A stretch of 64,000 nucleotides of DNA from Neckera pumila (lineage: Eukaryota > Streptophyta > Bryopsida > Hypnales > Neckeraceae): positions 44,559,413 to 44,623,412 of the forward strand of contig OZ018410.1 in assembly GCA_963969595.1 (NCBI GenBank), written 5' to 3'. Position 1 is the first letter of the stretch. Each line of letters begins with the position of its first letter. Positions 10,660 to 21,859 of this stretch are shown here, piece after piece. Position numbers and translations under genes: made by a program. The notes under the pieces were generated by a model, which was not told where the DNA came from, made no database searches, and saw nothing but the letters and a program-made list of their open reading frames with translations.

Positions 10660-11394
10660 TGACCACGCTTAATTTCGAAACGAAACTTCATAAATCATTT
10701 TTCAAAAATGTGTAATGACGGTCCAAATTCAAACTACACATGTACGAGATCATATAGGAAAAGAAAACACAACAATATCACTTACGGATTGAATGAAAGA
10801 AACTATGTTTCATCATCAGGTTATTGAAACTACGAAAGTAACTTTAAGTCTTCTGATCCTTTATTCATGTGTCTCATCTACAAAATAGGTCACAAAAAAA
10901 TGATGGTAAAGGACATAACATGCATGATGTACGGCTTTTCAAAACCACTTCAATCGTTTTTGAAATGAATTTTTAATGTGAATTTTTTTAAAACATCTAT
11001 TGTATTTCACGCTCATTTCCACGAGCCCTCAACACTACGGAATGTCAAGATTGCAATGGACAACCTTGCACAAATCGTAATCAATTGCTTTTGTAAAAGA
11101 ACTTTTTATGTTCAAACTAATCTTACAAGTAATTATTCTAAAATATAAACTACTGAAAATAGTAATTTTGTAAGTTTTTTTATCAACTTCTTAGAATTCC
11201 TTATATCATTAGCCTCCAAAATGTACTACTTTGGAGACTGATTTTTAATAGTCCTTAGCAGTCAAACATTAGTATTCTCAAAGAACACCATTGCAAACAA
11301 CTTTGTATACCAGATACCCAGATATTTCATTTCCAAAATTAGACCATTCATTTTCAAGAACTAATTCATTCATTCATTCATTCATTTTTTCTTT
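10660..11394. other. AT-rich spacer, no gene seen
   Basis: I see no coding exon or clear repeat. A CATT microsatellite (five units) at about 11365-11386 leads into a TTTTTC-rich tract. Confidence 0.5.
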
Positions 11395-11885
11395 TTCTTT
11401 TTTTTTCTTTTTTCTTTTTTCTTTTTGAACAAATGGAAAAAACCATTGCATTAAAAAAAACATGAACTAATGGATACAACGGCCAAGCTAAGAAGGCTAG
11501 ACAATGAAGAGATAAGAGCAAAGCAAAAAAAGAACAAAGAGAAAAGAAAAAGAAGGAACACCTAACTATTTATTCCAAATAACACTACTATCAACCCTAG
11601 ATGCCAGGACAGGAGATTTAAGCCAAACTTAGCCCAAATAGACCCAACATCTTGAAGACACTATCTAATTTGATTTGAGACTTCAGCTGAGCCGCTCGAC
11701 CTGAGTCTAATAGCGCATCCCAAATAGCCTTATGTGTAAGCTTCAGAGGCCAATGGTGTTGGAAGAAAACCTTACTATTACGAAAGATCCATATAATCCA
11801 AAGAGAAGAACCTCTAAGTAGAGAACTCCATAGGGGTAGTTGCCGCACTCCTTGTCTTTTACCTAGGGACAATCCTATCACTAAC
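11395..11885 (-). mobile_element. LINE fragment: end of reverse-transcriptase zinc-binding region and 3' tail
   Basis: On the minus strand an 87-codon frame (11881 to 11618) reads LLRGSSLWIIWIFRNSKVFF, the pattern of the segment after the zf-RVT domain of plant non-LTR retrotransposons. It is followed by a 3' region ending in TTAATGCAATGG-TTTTTTCC and a homopolymer-rich tract, like the tail at 8445-8640. It is a truncated, inactive relic. Confidence 0.6.
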
Positions 11886-11949
11886 TTTTGACCCTGGGAA
11901 TTGGCAGTGAATGATGGTTCTCAATCATTGGCATATAAACAGCTCTAGG

Positions 11950-12375
11950 TTGCAAACTTATTAACAACAACTGCCACTCAAGAGAACAATTCCCTCTAAG
12001 TGGTCTAGGCATCTCCTCCATTCATTCTCCCTAGATTGGAAGGACGTTTGGCACAAGGCAAGATCCCAGAAAGAAGCTACTTTTATGTCATTAGTTTTCC
12101 ACAATGCAGTTGCGGTAAACTCCTGGAGAGCTTGTATCTCCCTAGGCATCGATACAAGATGCACTTGCTGTAACCTTGGGATTGAAGAATCTCCACACCA
12201 TAGGTTCTACTCATGCTCACAGGCATTGGAAGTCTGGGACTACGCCCTTTCTATTCTTTTTCATATTAATGGAGTTCTACCAAGTGCTAGACCGCACACA
12301 AGATGGGATTTCTCCCACTGTGTTTTTGGCGCCCCAGTCCCAAGTTCTTTTCAAAATCTCATTCATTCATTTTGA
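11950..12375 (+). pseudogene. LINE fragment: zf-RVT zinc-binding domain, inverted relative to its neighbour
   Basis: A plus-strand frame reads SLDWKDVWHKARSQKEATF, then HNAVAVNSWRACISLGI and CTCCNLGIEESPHHRFYSC, then ALEVWDYAL. This is the zf-RVT signature of LINE reverse transcriptases (CxxC, HxxF/WxC, then VWD). The adjoining piece of the same domain lies on the other strand at 11618-11881. The element has therefore been broken and one part inverted, perhaps by twin priming during integration. The frame stops at 12373-12375. No intact reverse-transcriptase core is present. Confidence 0.65.
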
Positions 12376-12539
12376 AAACCAAATCATTCACTATCAAAAG
12401 TTAAAGCTAAAAAAAGCTTGTCGCACCACCCAGGCAAATTTCAGGCAGGGTTCATAGCATTGCTAACCAGGCATAAAGTTTCCCTTGTCATAAAGGTAAA
12501 ATCCCTCCGGGATGCCTAGGAAGGATTTCATTTAATCCC

Positions 12540-13135
12540 TCACCGCCCAAGGAGCCCAAAAGTTTCCTGTCTAGCAGTCAACTTCAAAGGCCTCCGCTCA
12601 CACTACTAAGTTTCCCGTCTAGTAGTCAACTTCAAAGTGTTGTAACTTTTGCATCTGATGTCCAAATTCAATAAAACTTAAAGGAAAAGTTGTGCATGCT
12701 AGAATAGTTCTTCTGGTAAAAATTTCAGATCTATACAAGATGTATTGAATTTTTGAAAGCCATTCAAAATTCGCAAGTTCAGTTTCAGTTCACTACACGG
12801 CATTGAGATGGTTGCAACTTTAGGGGCTTGTAACTTTTTCATCAAATGTTATTTTTCAATAAAATTTGTTGGTTTTTGTTCCCCATAAATTCTACTTGCT
12901 GTAGTAAGATTTTCATGTCAATCCAAATTGTTTCAAATGCTTGGGAGCAATTCAAAGTTCAAAATCCAGACATTTTTGCATCATAGTGAACTTCGGCAAT
13001 TTATAACTTCTTCAAATAGGTTTTTATATCAATAATTTTTGTTGGAAAAGTTGCGCATACTAGTCCAATTCTTGTGGTAAATATTTCATACCAATCCAAA
13101 AAGTTATGATTGATTGAGAAGCATTTTAGTAGAGG
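12540..13135 (+). repeat. Degenerate tandem modules of ~170-190 bp
   Basis: Two short copies of AGTCAACTTCAAAG (about 12580 and 12625) are followed by three diverged modules. Each has TGTAACTTTTNCATC, AATAAAA or ATAATTTTTGTTGG, a CAT-ACTAG-like stretch, and GGTAAANATTTCA. Modules of this style also make up the interiors of the Q2 and Q3 TTAA elements, so this may be an old, eroded element. Confidence 0.45.
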
Positions 13136-14063
13136 TAGGTTTAGCCATAGATGTGTTTTTTTGCTGTTGTTTTTACCATTTTTTGACATTTCAAAACAAT
13201 TTTGCAAATGCGATGAGTCAATTGAATGTTTTTTTTTCTTCTACCAAAGTGTTTTTTTTTGGTTTTGAATCACTTTTCAGTTTAAATTTTTTTCATTTGA
13301 ATAGATTTAGAAATCGAATTTCACCTCCAAATGTGTTTTGAGGAATGCCTTGGGTGATGAGGGGTTACATGTAACCACAGCTGTTGGTTGGTTCACATCA
13401 AACTGTGTCAGAGATTGTAGACTGTGACTGTCTATCATGGTTAGAAGTTTCAACGTTGGGAGTCTTTTGCCTTTTGCGGAAGCAAAAAAGACCTCCCAAT
13501 GTTGATTAACAATGTTATATTACCCGGCATTGGCGCTAGCGGGGCTCAAATCTCTTAGGGCTAGTTCTGCACTTCTGCTAGGTGTAGGCTTGACTCCGCC
13601 GGCACCCGCCACAAAATAGTGGCATGTGCGTGGGCTATGAGAGTGTTGTTAGCTCACTGGAGGTGCGATTGGAGATCGTCCAGGCGCTTTCATTTGCGTT
13701 TAGAGCTCCATCCCCCTTCCAAAAACACAACCAAGGTGAATTGATTCCCTCATTGTCTCGCAAAGAAAAACGTTGGAATTTTTTATTTACAACATATAAT
13801 AAAAAGTTTGAATTTTGAAATTCATATTTGCAATCAAAGACCCCAAATTTGGTGGGAGAAGTGAAGAATACCAAAAAACACAATACAAAATAGGGGGCAA
13901 GGTTTTAGCCCTTAAACGTTGAGGCGGCCTGTTTTGTGGCCAATGAATGACAAGAAAATATCGTGTGTTGGACAGAAGTGCTATTATTTGTCCTCGATAT
14001 TTTGTGTGAAGAGGAGAGATCATGAACAATAATTTGACTTCCAATGAATACTTTTGCTATTTC
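13136..14063. other. Spacer with relic repeats, no gene seen
   Basis: T-rich tract at 13220-13300. A stretch at 13620-13720 (GAGAGTGTTGTTAGCTCACTGG ... GCGTTTAGAGCTCC) resembles 16030-16120, so it is another repeat fragment. No gene is apparent. Confidence 0.5.
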
Positions 14064-14067
14064 TTAA

Positions 14068-14658
14068 CCCCTAAAGGACCGAAGGGGTGTCTAGATTTCT
14101 AATATTGTGAAGATCTATTATAAAATGCAACTTAGAAGAATATTCCAATCATGACTTTCAAACAATAGTTGTAAAATGCTATTTATAGATCATATCCATA
14201 TAGTTAGATCAACAAAAATACATACCAATACTTTTCAATAAAATTTGAAGCCAAAAATTGGAAATTCTCTAAAATCTATTGTAGACTGAATATTTATGAT
14301 TTTTAAAAGATTTTTTTCTTATAAGTTCAAAATACTGAGTTCTAATTATAGTGAATTTTGAAGATTTTAATTTAGTTATTTTATTCAAGTCATTTTTGAA
14401 GGGTCATTTTTTGAACTAAAAAAGTGGTTTTTTGAGGCTAGACCTTTGTAATATGAATCACACAAATGTTAAAGAAATAATATAAGAATCTTAAAAAAAA
14501 ATTGATGGATGAAAAAATTCATTTCGATGAGTTTTGGATGTGTTTCCGTTCATTCAATGTTTGGAATCTGCACTCATGGTCTTTTAGAGGTTAAGCCAAT
14601 GATTCATACGGTAATAGAAAAGGATGATTTCCAGGATCACCCCTTTGTCCTTTAAGGG
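14068..14658 (+). mobile_element. Q1-family TTAA element, copy 1
   Basis: Left flank TTAA at 14064-14067, then CCCCTAAAGGACCG. The right end is TTTGTCCTTTAAGGG followed by TCAA, a one-base change from TTAA. It is about 591 bp, non-coding, and related in inverse orientation to 8873-9438. Confidence 0.65.
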
Positions 14659-14984
14659 TCAAAATTATCCTTGGTTGGGGCAATGAGGGGATCAATTCTC
14701 CCTGGCCCTCCAGCACCCCCTCTAACCTTTTCAGCCCTTGCATTTGGCCTTTGGAGAGTTGAGGGGCCAAGATGGAAGCCTGGAGGGGTTATTTAAAAAA
14801 GAAAAATACAAAAGTGAATCACTACGCAAAATCTGCAAAATCTACAAGGTGAAAGTGGGTGGTTGATATCTCGTAGAGGCAATCTTTACAAAAATTTGAG
14901 CCTTCAACAATGCCACTAGTCTTGCACCCCATGGTTTAATTATTGAAATACAAAAACAAAAACAAATTGAAAATTTTGAAATCT

Positions 14985-15050
14985 AACATGGCCGCATTGG
15001 TGCCATGTCAGCGCTATTGGTGCCACATCAGCGCCATGTTAGATTGGAAA
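14985..15050. repeat. Fold-back with ATCTAACATGGC arms
   Basis: ATCTAACATGGC at the left is matched by its exact reverse complement GCCATGTTAGAT at the right. Between them is a near-exact direct duplication of TTGGTGCCA-GTCAGCGC / TTGGTGCCACATCAGCGC. The same TGCCACATCAGC core occurs at about 28510-28560 and 55010-55070, next to poly(A)/poly(T) tracts. Confidence 0.55.
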
Positions 15051-15289
15051 AATTTTAAATCTTTTTTTTCAAAAAAAAAGAATGATCAATGAATGAATTA
15101 TTATTATTATTTTTTTGGTAATTGCACCTTGGAGGTGCCAAAAATCATGCACTGGCAACTTTATTGAGGGCTGAAATTTTTTGTATTGCTCAATGGAAAC
15201 GATTGGATGTCCAGATTGCTTTGAGGCTTCTTCTAGTTCTTGCTGCTCTAGTTCCCCAATGAAAACTAGCTTTGAGTCCCAACCAATTC

Positions 15290-15545
15290 TTCCCTATTGC
15301 TATCCACATTTATATATCAAGGTATTTGTTATGGTGAGATATCCAAGACCATGTGTCCTTTGGTTGCATTCTTTGTACCGTTGGAAAGCTCTTTGTGAGG
15401 AGGGGTGCATGGGCTTTTTTTGTGGTGTTTGGATCTACGACGTGAAAGTTATTGAATTTTGAAGTATTTTTATGCATTAAAAATTAAAAAATTACTTTTA
15501 CTTTCATTTCATTATATTGTGGCAATGGCACAGGGACAAATAGAA
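15290..15545 (+). repeat. R repeat, dispersed copy
   Basis: It shows the R landmarks in order: ATGGTGAGATATCC, TTTGTACCGTTGGAAAGCTC, GAGGAGGGGTGCATGGGC, GACGTGAAAGTTATTGAATT, and GGCAATGGCACAGGG. It precedes the second copy of the GC-richer block. Confidence 0.7.
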
Positions 15546-15719
15546 TATTGTCCAAATTATATATAAGACATTCACTTACGTTTTTTAGCAAAGAAATTGA
15601 TTACTTATAAAGATATCCTTCATTACTAAAATTCATAGAGCACAACCTCCCAAAACACTCAATTTCCGGAAAAAAAAGAAAATTAAAGAATAAAATAAGA
15701 AAAAACATTTATTAGTAGG

Positions 15720-16150
15720 TTGCACACGTGAGTGGATTGAGCATCAGTCGAAAAGCGTAACTTACTGATTTCTAGGGAAAGAATTGAGTTCCATCGGATG
15801 TTCATTCTGCTCCGACTCAAAAATCGGTAGATCTAAAGGCCTAGCAAGCCCTCTCGAGAGTCCGAAGAGCTTGAGTGGGAGCTGGCACCATGGTGGAGAT
15901 ACGTAGATTGGCTTTGAAAAGCGTAGATTTTAGACTTTGGAGTTCAATTTAACCATAGGCTAACGGTGATCCAACGGCGTTTTTGTAGGTGTGGAGGGAC
16001 ATATACAAACTGTCGTTCCGATTGCAAATTGGCGGAGAGCGTGTTGTCATTAGCTTACTGGAGCTCCGATTTCGGACCCTCGTGGCGCTTTCTAGTTTGC
16101 GTTTGGAGCTCCAGCCTCCACCTTAGGAACTTTAAGGCATGTGAATGAAA
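15720..16150 (+). repeat. GC-richer repeat, copy B (paired with 10230-10650)
   Basis: See the match to 10230-10650: shared CAGTCGAAAAGCGTAACTT, ATACGTAGATTGG, TAGATTTTAGA and CGGCGTTTTTGTAG-like stretches in the same order and spacing. No gene is recognised. Confidence 0.6.
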
Positions 16151-16626
16151 CGTTATCAACATATGATTTGGTGCCAACCTTTGTGCCAACTGAGTTAACA
16201 AAGTGATTGAAAAATGACACCAAAATGACCTCTGCTATCAAAATGGCACCAAAATAATCTGGTCCAACTTTTCTAATGCAACCCTTGCATATTGACTTTT
16301 GCAAAACTTGATGGTCTAGATACAACGGTGCTAGTATGTGAGCCCAAGAATGCAAGCTTGTGAGCATTGAGCATACAATATAGGTACCTATAATATAGTG
16401 TGTGATGTAATACCACACATTATAGAAGGTGTATATATCATAAACATCTATACTGATATGGATATTTGCAACATATATATCCTACAACCATAGACGATTT
16501 CTATAGTATATACATCTATAACATAGATGTGCAGTATTCTAGGCTTGTGGGCTCACACTCCTATACTCCCATAATAGCAACCCTCGGCCTAAATAGGAAA
16601 AAAACAAAGTGAATCCATTACATGAG

Positions 16627-16904
16627 ATTTGGGGGTCTTAGAAGGCTGTGAGTTCCCCTGCTGTCTGCTGCGTTCCCACAGTCTGGGAACGCAGCAGCAG
16701 CAGCTGGCTGACGTGGTCGAGCGACTGCCACGTCACTTTTTGAAAAAAATAAAATAAATTTTTTTTGCTTAAAATGATATTTTGGTAAAATTTTTTTTTT
16801 TTTTTTTTTTGAAAAAAAAAAATTATGATACACCCGTACCGGCGTTCACTGGATCTAGGCAGATCAGGGAACAGGCCTGAAACGGCCCTCCAAGACCCCC
16901 AAAT
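16627..16904. mobile_element. S-family fold-back element with GGGGGTCTT ends
   Basis: A 278-bp element. The left end is ATTTGGGGGTCTTAGAAGGC and the right end is its imperfect reverse complement (GCCCTCCAAGACCCCCAAAT). Inside is a perfect 14-bp stem (CTGCTGCGTTCCCA, 16665-16678, loop CAGTC), then GACGTGG ... CCACGTC and long poly(A)/poly(T) runs. Sequences like the right end (CAGGCCTGAAACGG) recur at 28385, 50085 and 55190. Non-coding. Confidence 0.6.
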
Positions 16905-17089
16905 ATCATCTAATGACTGTGCAAAATCTGTGCGACAGATATCCATTGCACTATAAAATGAATGATTGACATGTTGCAGAGGCAATCTCAATGAAAACGA
17001 CTAGATGTCTACTAGATCTCAAGCTTCGAGGCCTCCTCTGGTTCTTGTAGCTCGAGCTCTTCACTAGAAATTGGTTCTAAGTCCCCACC

Positions 17090-17580
17090 AATTCTTCCAC
17101 ATTCCATACCTTATATCAGGATGTTTGTTTTGTTGGTTTGTTTGTTGAGATCTCCTAGACGTATTGTGTGTTCCCTAGTCAGTAAGTTCTTTGTACCGTT
17201 GGAAAGCTCTTTGCAAGGAAAGGTGCATGCTTTGTTTTATAGTGTTTGAACCTAGGGTGTGAAAGCTATTGCAGTTTGAAGTTTGTATGAATTTAAAATT
17301 TTAAAAACTAATTTTATTTATTATGCTATGGCAACTGCACAAGTTACACAGCTTTATACCTTAAGTTAGGTTGTTTCTTTATTTTGTTTGTTTCATTTGT
17401 GTCTTTGATATGCTTTGAAGCTACAGCAGCATTTTTAGTACCATTGGAAAGCTCTTCACAAAGAGGGGTGCACAGACTTTGTTTCATTGCATTTGGACCT
17501 ATGGTGTGAAGGTTATGGATTTTTGAATTATTTTTAAATATAAAACTGAATTAAGTTATCTTTTATTTTGAAAAAAACAT
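17090..17580 (+). repeat. R repeat, two units
   Basis: Two consecutive R units start at about 17095 and 17355. Each has the TTTGT stretch, ACCGTTGGAAAGCTCTT or ACCATTGGAAAGCTCTT, GTGCA...CTTTGTTT, and GTGTGAAAGCTATTG or GTGTGAAGGTTATGG. The second unit contains CTGAATTAAGTTATC (TTAA 17551-17554), an unoccupied version of the site into which the Q3 element at 45141 is inserted. Confidence 0.7.
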
Positions 17581-17958
17581 GACTTTCAAATCGCATGTTA
17601 AAATGCCACAAAACAAAGCCCTTGCTTTCCTTCATGCATAAAGCTTTCTATTTGTATCAAGAATGCAACCTTGACACCACAACAAAGCCTTTGCACTCTT
17701 TAATTTGTGCATAAGGGATATTGATTTTCAAAATTTTTAAAAATCATATTACTAAAATCACAACCTCTATAATATCACAATTCAATTTTAAATAATATTA
17801 TAGAAATTCACTTGCTTTTGTAATAGCCATAGGATACTTTCTACTATATATTATGTATTCTTTTCATGAAATATTTGAAAATCAAATGGATACTTCTAAA
17901 AAATTTCAAAGAAACTTTTCAGACAACAAAACTATAGATAAATTCCATGCCTTTTTAA

Positions 17959-18877
17959 CCCCTAAAGGACCGGTTGTCCCCTTGGGGGACAATTTGGGTC
18001 CGGGTAGGTTCCTACCGTTTCAATTTTTAGTAATATTTTTTGGAATTTTTTGAAGTTGTATATTTTTGCAAAAGATTTGTGAATATATAATTTTTTATCT
18101 TCATTGATGCCCGGAAGCAAAAATTATGGCACAATAAGCAAAAATGGAATTTGGCGGTCAGCACAAAAAAAATCACAAAAAGTCAAAATAATTCTTTTTT
18201 AATTTTTTGACTCAAAGATTATATTTTTGTCTATATGTGAAGCTTTATTTCATTCAATTTAGACTAATTATGAGAAAATTATGGACAATCTTAGTTTTTG
18301 GGCAATCTAAGCATCTTTTTGAAAAAATAACTTATAGAATTCATTTCTGAATGCAATTTTTAGAATTTTTCAAAAAAAATTGTTAGACAGGGTTAAATTT
18401 TTTTGCTCAACAGTCTTACCATTGAGATTTTTGTGATTCAATTCCATCTAAAAGCTACTAACAATTTAGTTTTTTCTTCAATCTTGAATCCACTTCTACT
18501 TAACAATTTTTTAATGAGTGAAATTTAAGTCTTTTTTATCTTAAATTTTTTTGGTAGATTTTCAACTCAACTACTTAACATAAATAAGTAGAAAATCAAA
18601 ATTTGTAGTACAAAAAAGTTGAACTAAAAAGATTCAAAGCCAAAAAATCTAGTCAAGCAAGGTGGAAAAAAACTTGTTTTATTCACTTTAAATGCATATA
18701 TCTTGCAATCTACGTAGTCAAAGTTTTTGAAATTTCTTCTACATATTCATATACTAGTGAAGTATAAAATCTTACGTCGGATATGCAAAAGAAAAAAAAT
18801 TTAAACTCTTTTCTCTTTGCAATAGAAATGACAATTTTGAGTGTTTTTTGGTAGGAAAATCACCTTGGTCCTTTAGG
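17959..18877 (+). mobile_element. Q2-family TTAA element, copy 1
   Basis: A 919-bp element between TTAA at 17955-17958 and TTAA at 18878-18881. The left end is CCCCTAAAGGACCGG and the right end CTTGGTCCTTTAGG. Just inside the left end is a hairpin, TTGTCCCC-TTG-GGGGACAA, whose pairing is largely kept in the copies at 51312 and 58311. The interior is AT-rich and non-coding. Confidence 0.8.
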
Positions 18878-19249
18878 TTAAAATGTGATATTAAAGAATA
18901 AAGAAGCACTAACCGCTAGCGATGCTCTCCATATTCAAATGTGAAGATTCTACTTATATTGTTAACTTGATTAATTTATTCTTATTGCAATGTTTTCATC
19001 TTTGCAAAGGTTATTTTGTAAAAATTATGATATAAATTTTTTCTTTAATTACTTTATACTGCACTATATAAAATTTTTCAAAGAATATTGTATGAGGATG
19101 TCAATATTTTCATTTAAAGATTATACATACTTTGTTTATCTACATTCTATCACATGAAAAATTGATGAAAGTAATATTTTTAATGCTTAGCAAAGCAAGC
19201 GCCAATTGCTAGTTACAAATAAAAAAATAATTTTTATTTTTATTTGGCT

Positions 19250-20715
19250 ATTTGGCTATAGCAACATCACATGGCACGCTAGTCCATACCTTTTTAAACC
19301 TTAAATGAGGTGTTTTGTTTTGTTTTGTTTTGTTTGTTTGTTACGATGAGGTTTCTGAAACAATGCATCCTTTGGGCATGTTTTTGGTATTGTCAAAAAG
19401 CTCTCTACTAGGATGGGTGCACAAATTTTGTTTCGTGGCATTTAAACCTATAGTGTAAAAGTTATGGATTTTTTTGAGTTAATTTTGAATTAGAAAATTA
19501 CCTTATACTTTTATATTTTGACCATAACAACAGCACAAAGGACACTAGTTCATACTTTAGGTTAGGCTATTTTTTTTTATTTTTTTATTTTTTACAATGA
19601 AAGTTTTAAAAATAGTGTGTCCCCCACTGCATTATTGGTACTGTTAGAAAGGCCTCCGCAAGGAGAAGTGCACATAATTTGTTTTGTGGCATTTGAACAT
19701 GGTATAGAAGTTATGGATTTTTGAGTTATTTTTTGAACTAAAATAAAAAGTTACTTTTATTTATTTAGTATTCTACTATAAAGATGGCACAGGACACATT
19801 AGTCTCTATACCTTAAATTAGGTTGTTTGTTTGTTTTGTTTGTTTATTTGTTTTGTTTGTTACAATGGAATTTCAAAAACCATACGTCTCCCAGTCGCAT
19901 TTTTATATTTTTTTACTATAGGAATGGCACATAGCACACCAATTTCTATACCTTAAATATGGTTGTTTGTTTTGTTTTATTTATTTGTTTTGTGTGTTAT
20001 GGTAGAATTTCAAAAACCATGTGTCCTCCAATTGCGTTTTTGTTAATGTTGGAAAGCCCTAATTGAGCAGGGATGTATAAGGCTTTGTTTTGTAGCGGTT
20101 TAATTCATAACAAAAAAGATATTGAATTTCAAAGATTTTATGGATTAAAAAATTAGAAAAATAATTAAACTTTTATTTTTATTTATTGTAGCAACAACAT
20201 AGGGCACATTAGTCTATACCTTAAATAAAGTTGTTTACTTGTGTTTTGGGTTTGTTTTTGATATGGTGAGACCTTTTAGACCATGCGTCCTCTGATCGTG
20301 TTTTGGATACCATCACAAAGCTCTCTCCAAGAATATGTGCATGGACTTTGTTTGTGGCGGTGTGAAAGTTATTGAATTTCAAATTTTTATGAATTAAAAA
20401 TGAGAAATTATTTTTACTTTTATTTTATTATGTTATAGCAATGACTGAATACATTAGTCTCTACCTTAAGTTAAAATGTTTGTTTGTTTTGTTTTGTTTG
20501 TTGTGGTGAGATCTCTAAATTGTGTGTCTTCATGTCACATTCTTAATATCATCGGAAAGCTCTCTACAAGGAGGGGTGTACAGGCTTTGTTTTGTGTTGT
20601 TTGAATTGATGATATAAAAATTATTGAATTTTGAAATTTTTTGTAAATTAAAAAATTAAGAAAATTATTTTTACTTTCATTTTGTTATATTGTAGCAATG
20701 GCACAAGGTACACTA
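19250..20715 (+). repeat. R repeat tandem array, about six units
   Basis: Units begin with forms of CTATACCTTAA(G/A)TTAGG at about 19289, 19550, 19805, 19950, 20212 and 20457. Spacings are 261, 255, 145 (a shortened unit), 262 and 245 bp. Each unit carries a TTTGT-type tract, GGAAAGCTCT, GGGTGCA...CTTTGTTTTGTGGC, GTGAAAGTTATTGAATTT, and a closing GCAATGGCACAGG-like stretch. All short open frames here are chance. Confidence 0.8.
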
Positions 20716-20933
20716 ATTAGTATTAAATTGATAAGTTTAATTCTTAACATCATTGCCTTTGAACTCTAAATTATTATTTTCACCGACATTAGAAATCAAA
20801 ATAACTGTTTACTTTTATATGAAGATTTTCTTTTCAAAAGGAAAAGGTATGACAATGCCTTTTGTTTTTGAAAAAATATTTCAAGGATTTTTATGGTTTT
20901 TAATATGGCTTGGAACTTATTTGTGCATTTTAA

Positions 20934-21855
20934 CCCCTAAAGTTTCATGACTATGTAATCACCAAAAATGCTCCAAAACTGCCATTTCTAATACAACTAC
21001 CAAATTTTTGGAAAAAAACAATTTTTGACACATGTAACCGTAGAATCTTGTAGTATGATATTTTGAAAACATGTGGTAAAAATTTCAGAAAATTCCACCG
21101 TGTGGATCATAAGATATATGCATTCAAAGTCTTGAAAACCATTTTTTCAATCTTGTGAAAAAACGGGCAGCTGCACTTTGCAAGCTCACTTTTCAATGAA
21201 AAAATGCCGATAAAGTTGGTGCTTCCTTGAACTCAGTTTCCTAAACAAGTTGTTGATATGCTTGAAAAATTTCACATCATTTGGAATTGTACAACATACA
21301 GGAAAAAAATAGTAAGTAGAAAGAAGTAGAAAATGATTCAAAATACTAAATTGTTAAAAATTTAATCATGGAGTTTAAAAATGCCAATCCCAACGGTTGC
21401 AATGTTATAATAATCAATCTACGTCCTAAGATTTTATTTTTTTCCAAAAATATTGAAAATTGAGTTAAATAAACGACTTTAAAGTTTTTTTTAGAGTAGA
21501 GAATCCATAACTGCTTGCAATTCGAAAAACCTCGTAACTTTTGTCTCATTGATTGAAATGGGATGACTCAAAGCTTTTCAAATATATATAAATGTGCAGA
21601 ACCAATTTCAAAAAAAAATTCCAGAAAAAATGATTTTTTCTGATCTACCCAAACTGCCCATTTACAAAAAAAATAACATATTAGGTCACAACTTTTGACT
21701 CGTATTTTGAAATGTCATGAAACTTGGTACACATGAAGACATTCCTCGCCCCCACCTTCAGTTAAAATTTCAGCCTCAAATATGGAAATCTCTAGTTACA
21801 TGTACCTGTCCAAAATTTCTATACGGCCAAAAAACGCATGTTGGTCCTTTAGGGA
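20934..21855 (+). mobile_element. Q3-family TTAA element, copy 1
   Basis: A 922-bp element between TTAA at 20930-20933 and TTAA at 21856-21859. The left end is CCCCTAAAGTTTCATGAC and the right end GTTGGTCCTTTAGGGA. The interior has repeated modules such as TAACTTTTGNCTC and AAAAATTTCA. It matches the elements at 45141, 52519 and 53970. Non-coding. Confidence 0.8.
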
Positions 21856-21859
21856 TTAA

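Noticed and set aside
16618..16991. Lys-rich minus-strand frames
   Set aside because: They run through poly(A)/poly(T) of an S-family element.
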